From contig JAAEAF010002318.1 of assembly GCA_011037195.1 (NCBI GenBank), forward strand, positions 59,360 through 123,359: DNA of 64,000 nt, in the 5' to 3' direction. The notes under the pieces are model-generated. The model ran no database searches. It was not told where the DNA came from and worked only from the letters and a program-made list of their open reading frames with translations. The translations under genes and the position numbers were made by a program. Position 1 is the first letter of the stretch, and the number at the start of each line of letters is the position of its first letter. Below, piece by piece: positions 28,583-40,724 of the stretch. Source of the DNA: Triatoma infestans (lineage: Eukaryota > Arthropoda > Insecta > Hemiptera > Reduviidae).

Positions 28583-31500
28583 TGGCAGTGAATCCCAAAC
28601 TTTTTTGACCCATGGACCCATGGATCCTTTTTATCGTCAAAACTTGCCCACGGACCCCCAAGTGAAAAGCTACATAAATGCATACTATAAAAATTACAAA
28701 TTTAAAAAAACATTTTGTTGAAGAAGTATTTATTGAAATTATAACTTTTTTTTAAAGTAAAATAAATAAAAAATAATGACATGGATGAACGTGATGAGAT
28801 GTTATGAGTGTATTTATGTCCGGCTCAAGGTTTCTGAGTATCAACCTCAAATCCCCACGAGCACTAATTTCTAGTAGGTTACTTTTTTTTGGTGATACGG
28901 TTCATAACGACACAGAATCCACATTCTACCAAACAGGAAGAGGAGAAAGCAATCACAACTTCTGTGCAATAACCCATAATACAGGATATAAAATTGGGAT
29001 CTGTTTTTTAACCAGAATTTGTGGTATCTTTCTTTGGTAATTTGTCTTTGCTTTCCAGGATTCCAAAACTGAATCAAAGAGCGCATAAAATCGATTTAAA
29101 CCTGCACTTTTAGATAACCAACGTACTTCTGTGTGAAGTAGTAAACGATAATAGTTTTCCTCATTTTTCCAAACAAAGTTGAGCAAATAATCTCTCGTTG
29201 AAGGCAGCATTCCTTTTAATTTTATTAACTGCTCTAATGACATAATCTAGTGATCCATGCAAACGTTCACTAAGATTTTTTGCGACTAAAATAATGTCGA
29301 TGAATCATATAATGTACTGAAAATACATTCTGTGCGGAAAGGTTAACATCCAAAAGTAAGAACCTGAAATGAAGACCTGGGGGGGAACAGAAAAACACCA
29401 TCAAGAGTTAACAAACAAGGAAATCTATATTTATTAAGGTCTTGACCTTCCAGTATCCACAATACAGTTTTATTTTTAAACGCTCCGCACAGGGCTTAGA
29501 GCAGAATAGGCTTGATGCTATCTATAGTCCAGTCGGAAGCAATTGTGGTAGGGTCGCCATGGAGAAAATACACCAAGCCAGCATGCTCGAGCTTACACGC
29601 TAAACGGACGGGCTCTATAGCCGGACAGCGAGCACCATGTCCTTTTCCATGAGACGGGTGTCAATTTCCGATTCGGAGGACCATCAGGGTTAACCTGAAT
29701 AATGAAAATTAAATAGAATTTAGCGAAATAGTTTAACTGAAGACAAGTGGTCACAAAATAGAAGGTAATTTAGTGGGTCAAGGTACGGATACACCTTCGC
29801 AGTGAAGGATTGAGCTATACAATGAAATAGTTGTTAAATAGAACAAGAAATGAATAGGTAAAGAATTATATCTCAACCTTGACCAAATAACGTGAAGATT
29901 TAAGCGTTTGCAGTGGTTGTCGACGTGCCAGGCGAAACAGCTATTCTCGTATAAGAACGGTGCTTAGTTCTGCTATGAAGAAACGCTATTAGCAAGCAAA
30001 AGAAACTCACGCTGATCAGCTTAAAGTGGTTACAAGAAACTAAAGCAGTAAAATACCCAAATAAGTGAATATGGGTGAGATTAGCTAAAACAAATAGAAG
30101 GTTTTGCACACTGGTACAAGTAAAAGATGCCCAATAGAATGGCAAAATTATTAAATGAAAGGCATTAACAAATATAATAAAATACCTAGCGTAATTACCT
30201 GGTTTCAGCCTTGAAGTAAGTGAAGAACTTGTTAGTAGCCAAGTTGAAGTGAATTTAACCACTCTGCACAAAGGTCTTGCCAAGAGTTATGGTTAAAATG
30301 CTACACTAGAATATGTAAAGGTAAGTAGCTCGAAAGAGATAAGAAAATATAATAATAAATAATAGTAATTAATAAAAAAATAGAGAATAAGAGCTACATT
30401 ACCCCAAGCTGAATCTTTACCAGTACCGAGATTGGTACGTAGGATGTGTTGCAAGAGTAAATTAACTGAAAACAGGTTGAAGAATTCCACAGCCCAACGT
30501 GGTGAAATGACGATTCCACAGACCAAAGATAGAATCGACTTTAAAATTGTACAACTGCAATAGCTGAAGTACATTTGAGCTGAGGCCACAAAAAATGAGA
30601 TTTCCACTGACAAAAAAACGCATAAAAAAGCACTGACAACGCCACACACAGAGGCGAATTAAAGTTACATAGTGGCTGGCACACAAGACAAGCTAAGTTA
30701 AAGTTGAAGTGGGAAGTGACGCTTTCCCTTGGCGGAAAGAAAAAATTATATGTACGCCAAATGAATGGATTTGATTGGCTGAAGGTAAGACAAATAGTGC
30801 CTGAGCTGGGCTCAATTGATACTTAGAGTTTCAGCCAACGTAATAGAAATAATATAAAAATGTTTTACAACTAAAGTGTGATAAAAAGTGGTTTTAAACA
30901 TGAAATTTAAATAAATCGTGGGTTAATAACCCACGATTAGAACAGTTGAGTTCGCCTGGCGGGAACAGACAAAAACTGCCGTGGCAATCTAAACAGTTTA
31001 GATTCGCGGGGTTTTTTAAATACGCGACCCATTCGGTGCAGCTTTTTTAAGTATGCCAGAAAGCCTCGGTATCTTCCTACATTGCTGGAGCCATGCAACC
31101 GCCAGTAGCAACAGAAATAATATTAGTCCAAAAGTATAGCTTTTATATCGAAAAATCTTTTTAATTCAGTAAATAACGTTTCACCTTTCGTAACGGTTTT
31201 AAAACTTTTAACAAACAACACTTCTTAGCAAAATTTTTCTTCTTTTACAAATCTTACATAAGCTAAATGTAAAGCTTCGTTTCCTGGTAAAGTGGACTCG
31301 TCAAGCTGTATAGAAAATCAGATGTTTTTAAGTAATCACATAAAGAATTTTCTACGCAATGAGCCATTTCGTCAATCCTTCTTAGTACTGTATTATGTAC
31401 TCAGTGAAATTCTTTTTATAATGTCGAAAGCTGGTTTGTGCAAAAACTCCCCATTTTAAGCTAAAATGCGTTCTTCACCAATAGTTTACGGCTTTCCAGA

Positions 31501-31723
31501 TTTTGCAATCAATTAAGAAGTACACAGTCCATCGTCAATCTCGCTTAGATGTTGTCGCTACGAGTTGTTCAGTGATGGTGTTTTCAAAAATTTGGAATCA
31601 TTTGACATAATTTTATTACTTAGAAGGACACGTAGGTAATGTACTATTTTCTGGTGATGAAATAAAGCCATATTTCAAATATTTCAACACTGTATTGTCC
31701 GCATTTTTCTTCTGCTCACTCAT
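28583..31723 (-). pseudogene. hAT (ZBED/SCAND3-like) transposase, split by an LTR-like insert
   Basis: A hAT-type terminal repeat CAGTGAATCCCAAACTTTTT starts at 28,583. The minus-strand coding remnant begins near 31,723 (MSEQKKNADNTVLKYLKYGF). It has IQLDESTLPGNEAL-like and ETLFTELKRFFDIK-like blocks at 31,330-31,150, GRYRGFLAYLKK near 31,060, then resumes after the insert with VHYMIHRH (about 29,320), LVAKNLSERLHGSLDYVI and HTEVRWLSKSAGLNRFYALF (29,160-29,100). Many frameshifts and stops make it inactive. The right terminal repeat was not found. Confidence 0.75.
29331..31029. mobile_element. 1.7-kb LTR-like insertion in the hAT transposase
   Basis: Flanked by CATTC on both sides (29,326-29,330 and 31,030-31,034) and located between hAT coding blocks that are adjacent in the family. 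It starts TGTGCGG; on the other strand it starts GGTCGCG, the motif near the start of the two BEL/Pao LTRs (9372 and 56,825). No polymerase is encoded, and short hydrophobic minus-strand frames (30,283-30,686) look spurious. Best read as a solo LTR. Confidence 0.55.
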
Positions 31724-31739
31724 ACTGTTATCTGTTAAA

Positions 31740-32009
31740 AAGGGCACAAAAGGACATAAGTAAATTTGTATATCAAATGTTTTATTTGCAAGAAACCTCT
31801 GTTAATTATTATTAACTTTTTCAATGGATTGCTGCACTAAAGCTCTTTTGAATTAATTATTTGACGTAAGGATAAAATTTCATGTAATTTTTTAATAATT
31901 TTTTTTTAAAAATTTTATTTGCCATTTACCATCTAAAAAACAATGCAATCAGTAAATCCGATGAATGATGCTGTGGACGTAATTGGCTGGAGGAGAGAAG
32001 CTGCCCACT
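31740..32009. other. No gene recognised
   Basis: AT-rich flank between the hAT start and a jockey-like LINE fragment. Confidence 0.4.
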
Positions 32010-32640
32010 GGCAACACTCCCGCTTGAGTTGGTTATCAATCTATGAGATGGTCGCGGGGCCAGCAACGCCTCAGCCGCCGTGGGGGGTTGTCCGTAATAG
32101 CTTTGGAGGCGAGATTTTGGATTAGAGGATTAGAGCATAGAGAAAGAGAGTTATGGAATTTTCGGTATTTACTTTTAGCTGTTTCAGTCACGTAGGGTAT
32201 GTTGAGATCTTTATGAAGAGAAGAGTGTGAAACGTAGAATGGAGCATCTGTAATTTGACGGAGAATTTTTGATTGAAAGGCCTGGATTTTTTTTGTGAGT
32301 TTGAGCGTTTGGTTGAACCCCACAGTTCAAGTCCACAAGTCCATTAAGTATGGTGTTGTATAATAGTCGTTTATGTTTTATTGGAAGTTTCGACCGTCTG
32401 CCAATTAGTCTTAGTAACAGTTTATTCCGTTTATTGAGTTCCAGTCTTTTTAGTTTAGTATGTGGGTTCCATGTTAGTCGTTTGTCGATATACATCCCAA
32501 GGTAGCGAACTAAATTCGCAGGAGAAAGAGGTACAGAGTTAAAGCTGACTGGTGGAGAAGTACGGCGTCGCAGAGTAAAAGTGATGTGTTGACTCTTCTG
32601 ATGGTTCAATTTTAATCACCATTTTTTGGCCCAAGGTTCA
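32010..32640 (-). pseudogene. Jockey-like LINE, RT C-terminal fragment
   Basis: The 32,609-32,211 segment has VRYLGMYIDKRLTWNPHTKLK and a KHKRLLYNTILNGLVDL block. The 32,323-32,036 segment has KKIQAFQSKILRQITDAPFY and SLHKDLNIPYVTETAKSKY. This series is characteristic of the jockey clade RT C-terminus. One frame change separates the halves. RT catalytic boxes and endonuclease are missing. Confidence 0.8.
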
Positions 32641-33190
32641 AGTATGTCTAAGTGTGTCTGTAAGTGAGTGGAAGTATATTGAAAAATGTGTTATATAATT
32701 TTTTTTTTTCAAAAGAGATCAATTTTATTCAAATATACTTATGTAACAAAAGTACAGTGTATGTGTAACAATACGAAAAATGCAACTGTACAAAACTTCC
32801 AATTAACAATACAAAACTTCTTTTTGTCTAAGACTGGGAAAATTTGTTTATATACTTCGCATCAGCATAACATAGAACTACATTGTTGATTAGATGTATG
32901 GAGTGACGATGCTCTGTAACTCATGGTTACAGCTTGTCATTTCTTATCGATACAGTTACAAATAAGGTAGGTAGCTTGCTAGCGCTACCTACCTTGGCCT
33001 TGATTACATTTTTCTTATTCGTTACCGATACGGTTACAGTTACAAGTTACGGCAGTTACTTAGTCGTACTATTTACTGCCTATCTTATCAGTTTTCTTAT
33101 TCGTTACCGAGTACAAACAATACTGCTAATTTCCATAATTATAAAAATAGATCACAATTTTATTATTTTTTGTTAAAACTTGCGCGGACC
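32641..33190. other. No gene recognised
   Basis: Noncoding. A small perfect-type hairpin (GGTAGGTAGC...GCTACCTACC) lies at 32,965-32,993 among repeated 'CGTTACCGATAC GGTTAC' fragments. Confidence 0.4.
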
Positions 33191-34778
33191 CCCTTGGGTG
33201 TCACACACCCATCTCAACCCACCTCCCTCTTAAGTAATCCCTCATAATCCAATAACAATCCCCACTCAAACTACCCAGAGCCCCCCAGAGCACACTGTCC
33301 AATGCACCAGACATATGCAAAAATATCCCAATCACATACTTCTCCGGCCTACTATCCACCACACTCCCCAGCCTTTCTATCGCATTCTCCGTGCTTCTTC
33401 CTCTCAACAAAACCATACTGTCTCACAGAAACATTCTCATAAAACACACTCTCCATTTTCATCACAATCAATCTTTCCAAAATCTTACCCAGCACCGGAA
33501 GCAAGCAGATACGTCTATACGAGGCCGCCAGCCCAACTTCTCTCTCCTCTCCCTTCAACAATGTAACAATACCCCTCACTTCCACACATTAGGAAACATT
33601 CCATGCTCGAAGCACGCATTATACAACGTCAACATACACCTTTTAAAATCTCAACCCACACTTCACAAATTCGACCATCACTCCATCCCAACCTGGACTC
33701 TTACCAATCTTCATGCCAAACAGCCAATCTTAATTCCTTCTCCACCACCCCCATTCTTCCTCTCTCCCTTCCAATCTCATGCACTCTCTATTCCTCCCTA
33801 ATTCCTTCCTTTTATGACATTCATACACATCCTCTTCCTCATCATCCAAAATCAACGCATCCAACAACTCTCAACTTGAACTCTCCCAAGTCACAGCATC
33901 CTCCTCTCCAACCACACTAACAACCTCCTTTGGCTTTACCTTCTTTACCACATTCTTATAAGGCAAACCCCACATATCCTTCTTTATCTCCTCCCCCAAA
34001 ATTACCCAACTTTTTTCTTTCTTCTCTTTCATTAACCTTTTATACTGCCCTTTCTCCAACTTGTACTCCCTTGCCATACATACCTTTCTTCCCTCCTCCA
34101 TTTCCGTCTTGAACCTCCTCCTCAGCGCGAATACCTCCTTTTTCTTCCTCTCCAATTCCTCATCCCACCATCTGTTACCCCTCATACCACAACATTTCCT
34201 GGGGATTGACTCCTTTGCCGCCTCCATTATTGCTTTCCGTAACAACCCTTCCAACACTAGTACCTCAGATTTCCTTTCAATTACTACACCTTCCATACTC
34301 AACATCAATTTCTCAATCTATACCTACATTCCATCCAATCAGCTCTCTTCAAACTAAACAGTATCAGTTTCTCCCCCCACATTCCTCGACCATTCACACT
34401 TCATTTCCATCACAATCGCCCTATGCGAACTAGATGTCCAGTCCTCCAATCTCCAACTCATATATATCTAGCACTGGTCAACGTTACATCTATGTAACTG
34501 GACCTGGCAACCGCCTGATATGTCGGACCTGCTGACATCGTTCACTATCCACTACCTATCCAACTCAAACACCTCCTCCAATTTCATGCCCCGTTCATCC
34601 CTACAATCACCAGCCCACAACTCAGACCGTGCATTCGCATCCATACCAACCAAAACCTTCTTACCTCTCAGCTTCCTCTTAATTTTCCGCAGCATCTCCA
34701 GATACTCCTCTATATCCTTCGAGTACGTGCAGTACAAGGAACACACATACATGCTATTCATGTCTGGCAACATCAACT

Positions 34779-34819
<41 letters not shown>

Positions 34820-36080
34820 GCGAATTTCACATACGCACCCTCATCACACCTATACTCTCATTCATAACCACTACCACAGCCCAAAGTCTGGCATCCGTTC
34901 CATGCACTACCACCCTACGACTTGCCCCAAAACCAGCCACTCTATTATTCCACATATTTGGTTCTTGCAACAACAAAACATCCACATCAACATCATCTCA
35001 CACACAGTCTCCCTCACCTCAGCAGTTACACCTCTTGCACGATCCATATTCAGCTGTAAAAACCTAACAATAGTTAGTCCGCGCCATCACCCGTTCTGAA
35101 AGATATCTACACAAGGACAACCAGTCCACATCACCGAACGCCCTACTTCCCTAGAACCCATCCTTTTACAGTTACCGCACTAATGCCCATCCATAACCTT
35201 ATCACAACGAGTTGCGTGATGACCTCCTCTTCACATCTACCGCGCGTTACGGCTCACCCACATAACCTGCCTAAATGCCCCAGACCCTGGCATTTAAAGC
35301 AACTGGTTAACTCCACAAATTCGCTAACCCTACAACACCTCAGCCCAATGTACAGCCTACCTTCTCTAACTAACCTCCCAAAGAAATCGGGTTCCACCTG
35401 AGCCACCCACGAAACCGTATTTCTCCGCGCACACCCGTCTTATGCTTAATTTAAAAACCTTCCCAAAGTCCTCCTCCCTAACCTCCCCAAGTTACCTATC
35501 GCTCTTCCTCCAAACCGACCTAACCACGTCCCCCTCCGTCAGCTCACAGTCCACGTCATGAATCACCACCCTCGGACTCAACATATTCGGCGCCCTATCC
35601 ACCTTAAAACCGGCCTCCTCTATTTTGGGTAAGCTTCTCAGCTTCTCCAAATCCTCATCATCATGGATCTCAATCACAAAGTCCCGCCCCTGCCTCCTAA
35701 ACGATTTAACCCTAATCTCCCTCTCTTTTAGGTCCAGACACTTAACCAACTCCTCCCTCGATTCCTTCCTCGCTCTCCGTTCTTTTAATGACCACCATCG
35801 GCCCCCTCTTCTTCCTTCCCCTCTTAACTACCTCACTTCAATCAACCTTCTCTACCCTTCACTACCTCCACATGTTCCCTTTCCCGTACCTTAACCCCCC
35901 TCGACTACCAACTCATGCACCTTCCTCCTAACTTCATCCATTCCCTGGACCAATCTACCTACTTCCACATCCCCAGCTACATCTATTTTCCCTTCCTCCC
36001 TACATCTTAACAAAACAGACCGGAAAGCAATGTATAAGTTAATTCTTCTACGGATCCTATACCACTTTTCGGTTATCATT
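33191..36080 (-). pseudogene. R1-like LINE (ORF1, endonuclease, partial RT), degenerate
   Basis: GC-rich, CT-biased on the plus strand. On the minus strand: a possible ORF1 start at 36,079; ORF1 35,749-35,492 (RVVIHDVDCELTEGDV); zinc knuckle CFKCQGLGHLGRLC near 35,310-35,270; endonuclease 35,060-34,330 (LQLNMDRARG, VLVGMDANARSELWAG, DWTSSSHRAIVMEM); linker 34,308-33,871; RT start 33,585-33,201 (YRRICLLPVLGKILERLIV, LLRGRSTENAIERL). RT breaks off at 33,190. A (CA)19 tract (34,780-34,817) lies in the endonuclease. Many frame changes. The R1-type order fits TRAS/SART/R1 relatives; target specificity cannot be judged. Confidence 0.75.
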
Positions 36081-36164
36081 TGAATAAGTACTTTGTAAAC
36101 AGAATACTAGTTTAGGGCCTAGCAAGGATATTTTGGAGGAGAGGTCCTTACCAAAACCATACCT

Positions 36165-37290
36165 CATAAAATGCCTCTGAGAGGTCCTTACCCTTCAAAT
36201 GTTCAGAGGAAAACTTCAGTTGTGTTTACTCCAACACAGATTGAAGCAATAAAATTCGGAATGCAGCCTGGTTTAACGACGGTTGTGGGTCCTCCAGGTA
36301 CAGGTAAAACTGATGTTGCTGTTCAAATTATATCAAATCTATGTCATAATTTTCCAAATCAGAGAACTCTCATAGTTATACATTCCAATAAGCTTTGAAC
36401 CAGTTGTTTGAAAAGATTATCATATTGGGCGTAGATGACAGGCATTTGTTGCGTCTTGGGCATGGAGAAGGTGATCTTGAAACTGAAAAAGATTTTAGTA
36501 GGTATGTTTGAGTAAATTATGTATTAGCAAAGAGATTAGACGTCTTAAAAGATGTGGTCAGACTTCAAAAATGCCTAGGTGTGCAAGGAGGTCTGGCATA
36601 TACTTGTGAAACTGCCCGCTACTTTTATTTGAATGCTGTATATGTACGATGGGAGGAATTTAAAGAAAATATTACTTCTCGCAAGGGTAAAACAGTACCA
36701 GTTAAAAAAATTTCCATTCCTTTTTTGTTTTAGTGACGCACCCCAACCTTTATTTAAAAAACAGTCGTATAAAGAAGATTTCGAAATAGCTCAAGGATGT
36801 TTCAGACATATCCAGAAAATATTTACCCAACTAGAAGAATTTCGTCCCTTTGAGTTACTTTTGGGAGGAAGCCTTGATTGGTCAAAGCTGGTAAAGATAG
36901 CTAAAATCATTGCAATGACTTGTACTCATGCTGCTCCTAAAAGGTCACAACTCTTGAAACAGGCTTGATATATGACAATATTTTCATGGAGGAAGCTGCT
37001 CAGATTCTGGAAATTGAAACATTCATTCCACTTTTGGTACAAACTGCCCAGGATGATTACAACCGTTTAAACTATTGGATTATGATTGGAGATCACAATC
37101 AACTTCCTCCGGTAATGAAGAATCTTGTCTTTCAAAAGTATTCTAATACGGAACAATCACTTTTCACAAGGCTAGTTAGGTTGGGAGTGCCAACAATTGA
37201 TCTGGATGCACAAGGTCGTTCAAGACCAATGATATACGTATATGCAACTTGTATAAGTGGGGTATAAAAACCTGGGTAATTGCTCACGTC
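36165..37290 (+). pseudogene. aqr: aquarius (spliceosomal intron-binding helicase) retrocopy fragment
   Basis: The plus strand encodes the SF1 helicase core of Aquarius without introns: [17 protein letters not shown], Walker [16 protein letters not shown] (36,280-36,325), [17 protein letters not shown] (other frame), [33 protein letters not shown], Walker B-type [16 protein letters not shown] (36,978-37,025), [16 protein letters not shown] and LDAQGRSR. Frame changes near 36,395, 36,500, 36,710 and 36,960 and stops break it. About 1.1 kb of a protein of roughly 1,400-1,500 residues is present. In the nucleus AQR acts on spliceosomal introns. Lack of introns and flanking LINE sequence suggest a processed, truncated copy. 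Confidence 0.85.
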
Positions 37291-37299
37291 ACTGTTGGT

Positions 37300-38565
37300 G
37301 CTCATCATAATACGCAAATTCCCTCCAATTTTCGTACACGTTTTCTCCGTCCCCTTAATGCGTTTGCTCCTCCATACTTTTCTAATTCTTCATAATATTA
37401 TTCTGTCCTACAACATCCTCTTCATAAAATTCTCCATTTTTGCATTCTACTGCTTCACCTTCCCAATCTCCTCCTTCATTCTCTTTTCCAACCGCTTCTT
37501 CTGCGCCCTCACCACCTTTCCAACCTTTCTACGTCCCCCTGCCACTGCACATCTTCCTCCTCCAATAAATTCCTACTCCTCTCCACCTCCCTCCTGAACT
37601 TTTCCATAGACAGCCTATTCTCTTCCCTATCCCCATAATTTACCCTCTAATTCCCTAAACCGCTTATCGAAATCCCCTTTTTCATTAATAGTTACATCCT
37701 TCACCTTCTTTCCCATAGCAAAATTCTGTCCAGCATCCTACTCGTGTGCACAAAATCCGATTTCCTTCCAGTTTTCTTCTATAAATCCTTTATTAAACAC
37801 TACAAATAACTTTGCCGCTTACACTTTTACAGGGCTACGCCCTAGGGCCCACAATTCACACGCGAAAAATCCTATTAAATTCTTTAAACCGACGCTATCT
37901 TTTACGCCTAAAAATACGCACTTCACTTTACGCGAATTGCCTCAAACTTCACAAATAATCTAAGCACCACTAACTCCACACCTTCACAAAAAATCGCCAC
38001 TATATTCTATCTTTTACCCACTAAAAACACAGTGTAAACACAGAGCACACTTTATTCGATGCGAACACTGTAACAACTCACAACAGAGTGGTGCCACTCG
38101 AGACATGTGTTTAGAGAGCGTTGAATTCTGAGCTAGCGGCCCTAGACCTGCAGTACTCCAACCAGCCCACCTCCCACCTAGCACGGGGACACTACTATCA
38201 TCATTACGAAACCTCGACCACCAAGAAACCTTTCCTCAATCCTTGAGCCCGGAGATAGAACTCTGGCGGGCGGTCTCACGATCCCGTGCTACCACTTAGT
38301 ACAGACAGTAGAGATCACTCCCTACCGCTTAACGGCCTAGAATGGTCACAGGGTAATAATTCCTACGGTTTCACCCCACCCTCCTGGCACCCTTCGCCTA
38401 CACACAAACAAAACATGTTCCACCGACTCACTTCCCCCACACTCACACATCGCACTATACCTCAATCCAAACCGACACAAATTTTCCCTAAAATCCCCAC
38501 GCCCTCCAAAGAATTCAACATATGCGCCGCGTAAGGCGGGGTGTTGGTTAAGGCGCTTTTTCAAC
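37300..38565 (-). pseudogene. R1-like LINE remnants, C-terminal finger
   Basis: 38,564-38,346 encodes GRGDFRENLCRFGLRYSAMC and CECGGSESVEHVLFVCRRR, the C-C-H-C finger at the end of R1-type ORF2. At 37,760-37,300 the minus strand is rich in Arg/Lys/Glu like the endonuclease-RT linker of the same family. The middle (37,770-38,340) shows no clear coding sequence. Confidence 0.55.
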
Positions 38566-38869
38566 CGGGGTAACTGGCGGGTGGCGACAGTGTCGGAGAC
38601 TTTTCATTTGTATGTTCTAATGGGCCAGCACTATTTAAACAGGTGGTACATACTAGTTGGGAATGTTTTGTTGTGTAGACAGGAAAATGAAAGAAATGAG
38701 AGTGGGGGAACTACCACTTACTTATAGGCGACAAATGTTAACTGATAGATTTTTAATTAGAATGATGGCACACAGTCCAGAGATCTATTGAGTGTTTTAA
38801 TTTATTCATTAATGACATTATAATCAAAATTATTACTGAAAAAATGTACACTTCTCACGAATATACAAT
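38566..38869. other. No gene recognised
   Basis: Noncoding spacer between two LINE fragments. Confidence 0.4.
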
Positions 38870-39265
38870 TGGTCCCATTTAGAGGTATGTTTATTAATGT
38901 ATCAATATAAGTAATATACAGTACTCAAACCCATCAAAACTACACTCTGTCACCAATCTTTGCATACTCCATGATTGATCCTTAAGCTTGAAATGAGGCG
39001 GCAAAATCATTTTGACGGAGCTGTTGAGTGAAAATAGGGTTTTTTATTTACAGTGGGGTTCACGGATTTGTAAAACAAACCTTTGTCACCTATAGAATAC
39101 ATTGTCTGCCATTGATTTAAATAATTTCTTTTTATAAATGGAAAAACGTCATTATATGGTAGTTTTATATTTGTAATCTCGCCTTCGGAAGTTACTTTTT
39201 TAGCAAAGTAATCAGCTCTTTCATTCCATTTTATTCTATATGAGCCTTTATCCAGGTAAATCTGA
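38870..39265 (-). pseudogene. LINE RNase H / C-terminal fragment
   Basis: The minus strand encodes VRFTWIKAHI, an ERADYFAKKVTSEGEITNIK segment and a PYNDVFPFIKRNYLNQW segment. 'W.KAH...NERAD..AK' is the last RNase H motif of I-type LINEs, followed by the usual tail. A few frame breaks. It ends directly at a hAT-like terminal repeat. Confidence 0.65.
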
Positions 39266-39275
39266 CTATTGCTCT

Positions 39276-39670
39276 TGACCAGGAGTGAGCAACCTTTTTA
39301 ATCAACAGGCCAATTTAAATTTTAAATTTTTTTGGTGGGCCGCACATAAAGTAACACTTATTAATAATTTACAAAACTTTATTTATAATAAACATTAGAA
39401 TAAAAAAAAATGTAGTGTAGTGCTGCACTCTATTGGCAAATAGTGCAAGCTGGCTCGTTCGTAGAGTGAAAATAGTAAGTGCACTTACTTGTGGTTTTTC
39501 CTTTCCTCGGCGTTGTATTGCCACAAATTTTCTCTCTTGTAGCTGCTGAAGTTTGGAAAATTTTCCCACTATGGGAAAACCAGGAATCGGAAATACGAAA
39601 AATGTTTCGTGAACTGACACACAATAGCAGTTTGCTCTAGTTAATATTATAAGCGACTGACTCACTCAAG
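39276..39670. mobile_element. hAT-like element end
   Basis: CAGGAGTGAGCAACCTTTTT at 39,271-39,290 followed by a GGTGGGCCGC stretch is typical of hAT terminal repeats (consensus-like CAGGGGT.GGCAA..TTTT...GGGCCGC). A 98-residue minus-strand frame inside has no recognisable domain. The other end was not found. Confidence 0.45.
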
Positions 39671-39869
39671 CACTTCACTAACACTTGTTTATGTTTATAT
39701 TATGTACTTGGTTTTCTTTACAAACAATTCTTTTGTTAACTAAATTAAACTTATCGTCTTAACCACAATAACATTCTCATAGTTGATTTATCGTATTTTT
39801 TTATTTAAAAGATATTTAATTTATTTCTTTAATCTATTAGGTTTTATTTTACAAAATTTTTTAATTTTT

Positions 39870-40590
39870 GTAAATGATTGGCTTCAACAGGGATATTGCT
39901 GTTTGCCATTAATTCTTTAATGGCTTTTTCCGTTTTAAACATTCAACCAATTGCGATTGGTGGCGTGGTGATAACCACTCCCACAATGTACACACTTGCT
40001 TTCGTTATTTGTACATTTATTTGCTTTATGTTTACCTCCAAATTTTTCACATCTTATTTTACCCCTACAATCAGGCATTTTTTGCACTGAATTACGCTTT
40101 GAATATATTGATGAACGTGTCAACAAACATAATGTATGTAAACCACAGGTGGTAAAATTTGCCGTTAAAATAAACAGACTGTGTACTGATTAATTTTCTT
40201 TCATTAGTTTCTGTATCTGTAATTTTCGTTTTATTCTCCTTATTTCTAAAATTTCTAATTGTTTGCCATAAGGACCCTTTATTGCCTCTTTGATTTCATC
40301 CTCAGTAAGTTCAGTGTCAACTCCCCTAATGACATCTTTCCTTTGGAACAAATAATTTGGTATGTATGCGTAATATCCCTCTTTTCCTTTAATATTTCTG
40401 AGTTCATCAGCTTGTTAGCCGAGACAGCATTGTTCAACTCTACTCTTACCCTATTTATACCGAACTTTTTAATATTATTTATTTTAGCTATATCTCTGGA
40501 TGGTTTAAAAATATATGCTTGCCCATTACCATCGGATGTAACCGAGTTATCCCAGCTTTATCCTTATTAACACTCTCTATTAACAAAACA
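39870..40590 (-). pseudogene. Jockey-type LINE ORF1 (gag-like, CCHC knuckles)
   Basis: The minus strand from about 40,580 encodes INNIKKFGINRVRVELNNAV, SANKLMNSEILKEK, a TEDEIKEAIK segment, then FTTCGLHTLCLLTRSSIY and a knuckle array GKIRCEKFGGKHKANKCTN and CVHCGSGYHHATNRN. This is the PRE_C2HC/CCHC layout of jockey ORF1. Frameshifts occur about every 100-150 bp. Confidence 0.65.
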
Positions 40591-40724
40591 TTCCCAAGTA
40601 GTATGTACTATCTGCTTACTATAAATTAAACAGTGAATGGATTCAATGTTCTGGCTCATTGGAACATACAAATGAAATGTTTATCAACATACCTTCATGT
40701 AGTCTTGTAGGACATATATTAAGG

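Noticed and set aside
30283..30686. Hydrophobic minus-strand frames as receptor-like genes
   Set aside because: They lie inside the LTR-like insert, overlap in different frames and show no family motif.
32965..32993. Hairpin GGTAGGTAGC/GCTACCTACC as an RNA gene
   Set aside because: Too short and not associated with any larger conserved structure.
33300..35900. Long plus-strand Ser/Pro/His-rich frames
   Set aside because: They are antisense to the R1-like LINE, whose minus strand carries recognisable endonuclease and RT motifs.
36165..37290. Functional aquarius gene exons
   Set aside because: Several frame changes and stops interrupt a stretch that lacks splice signals at the breaks.
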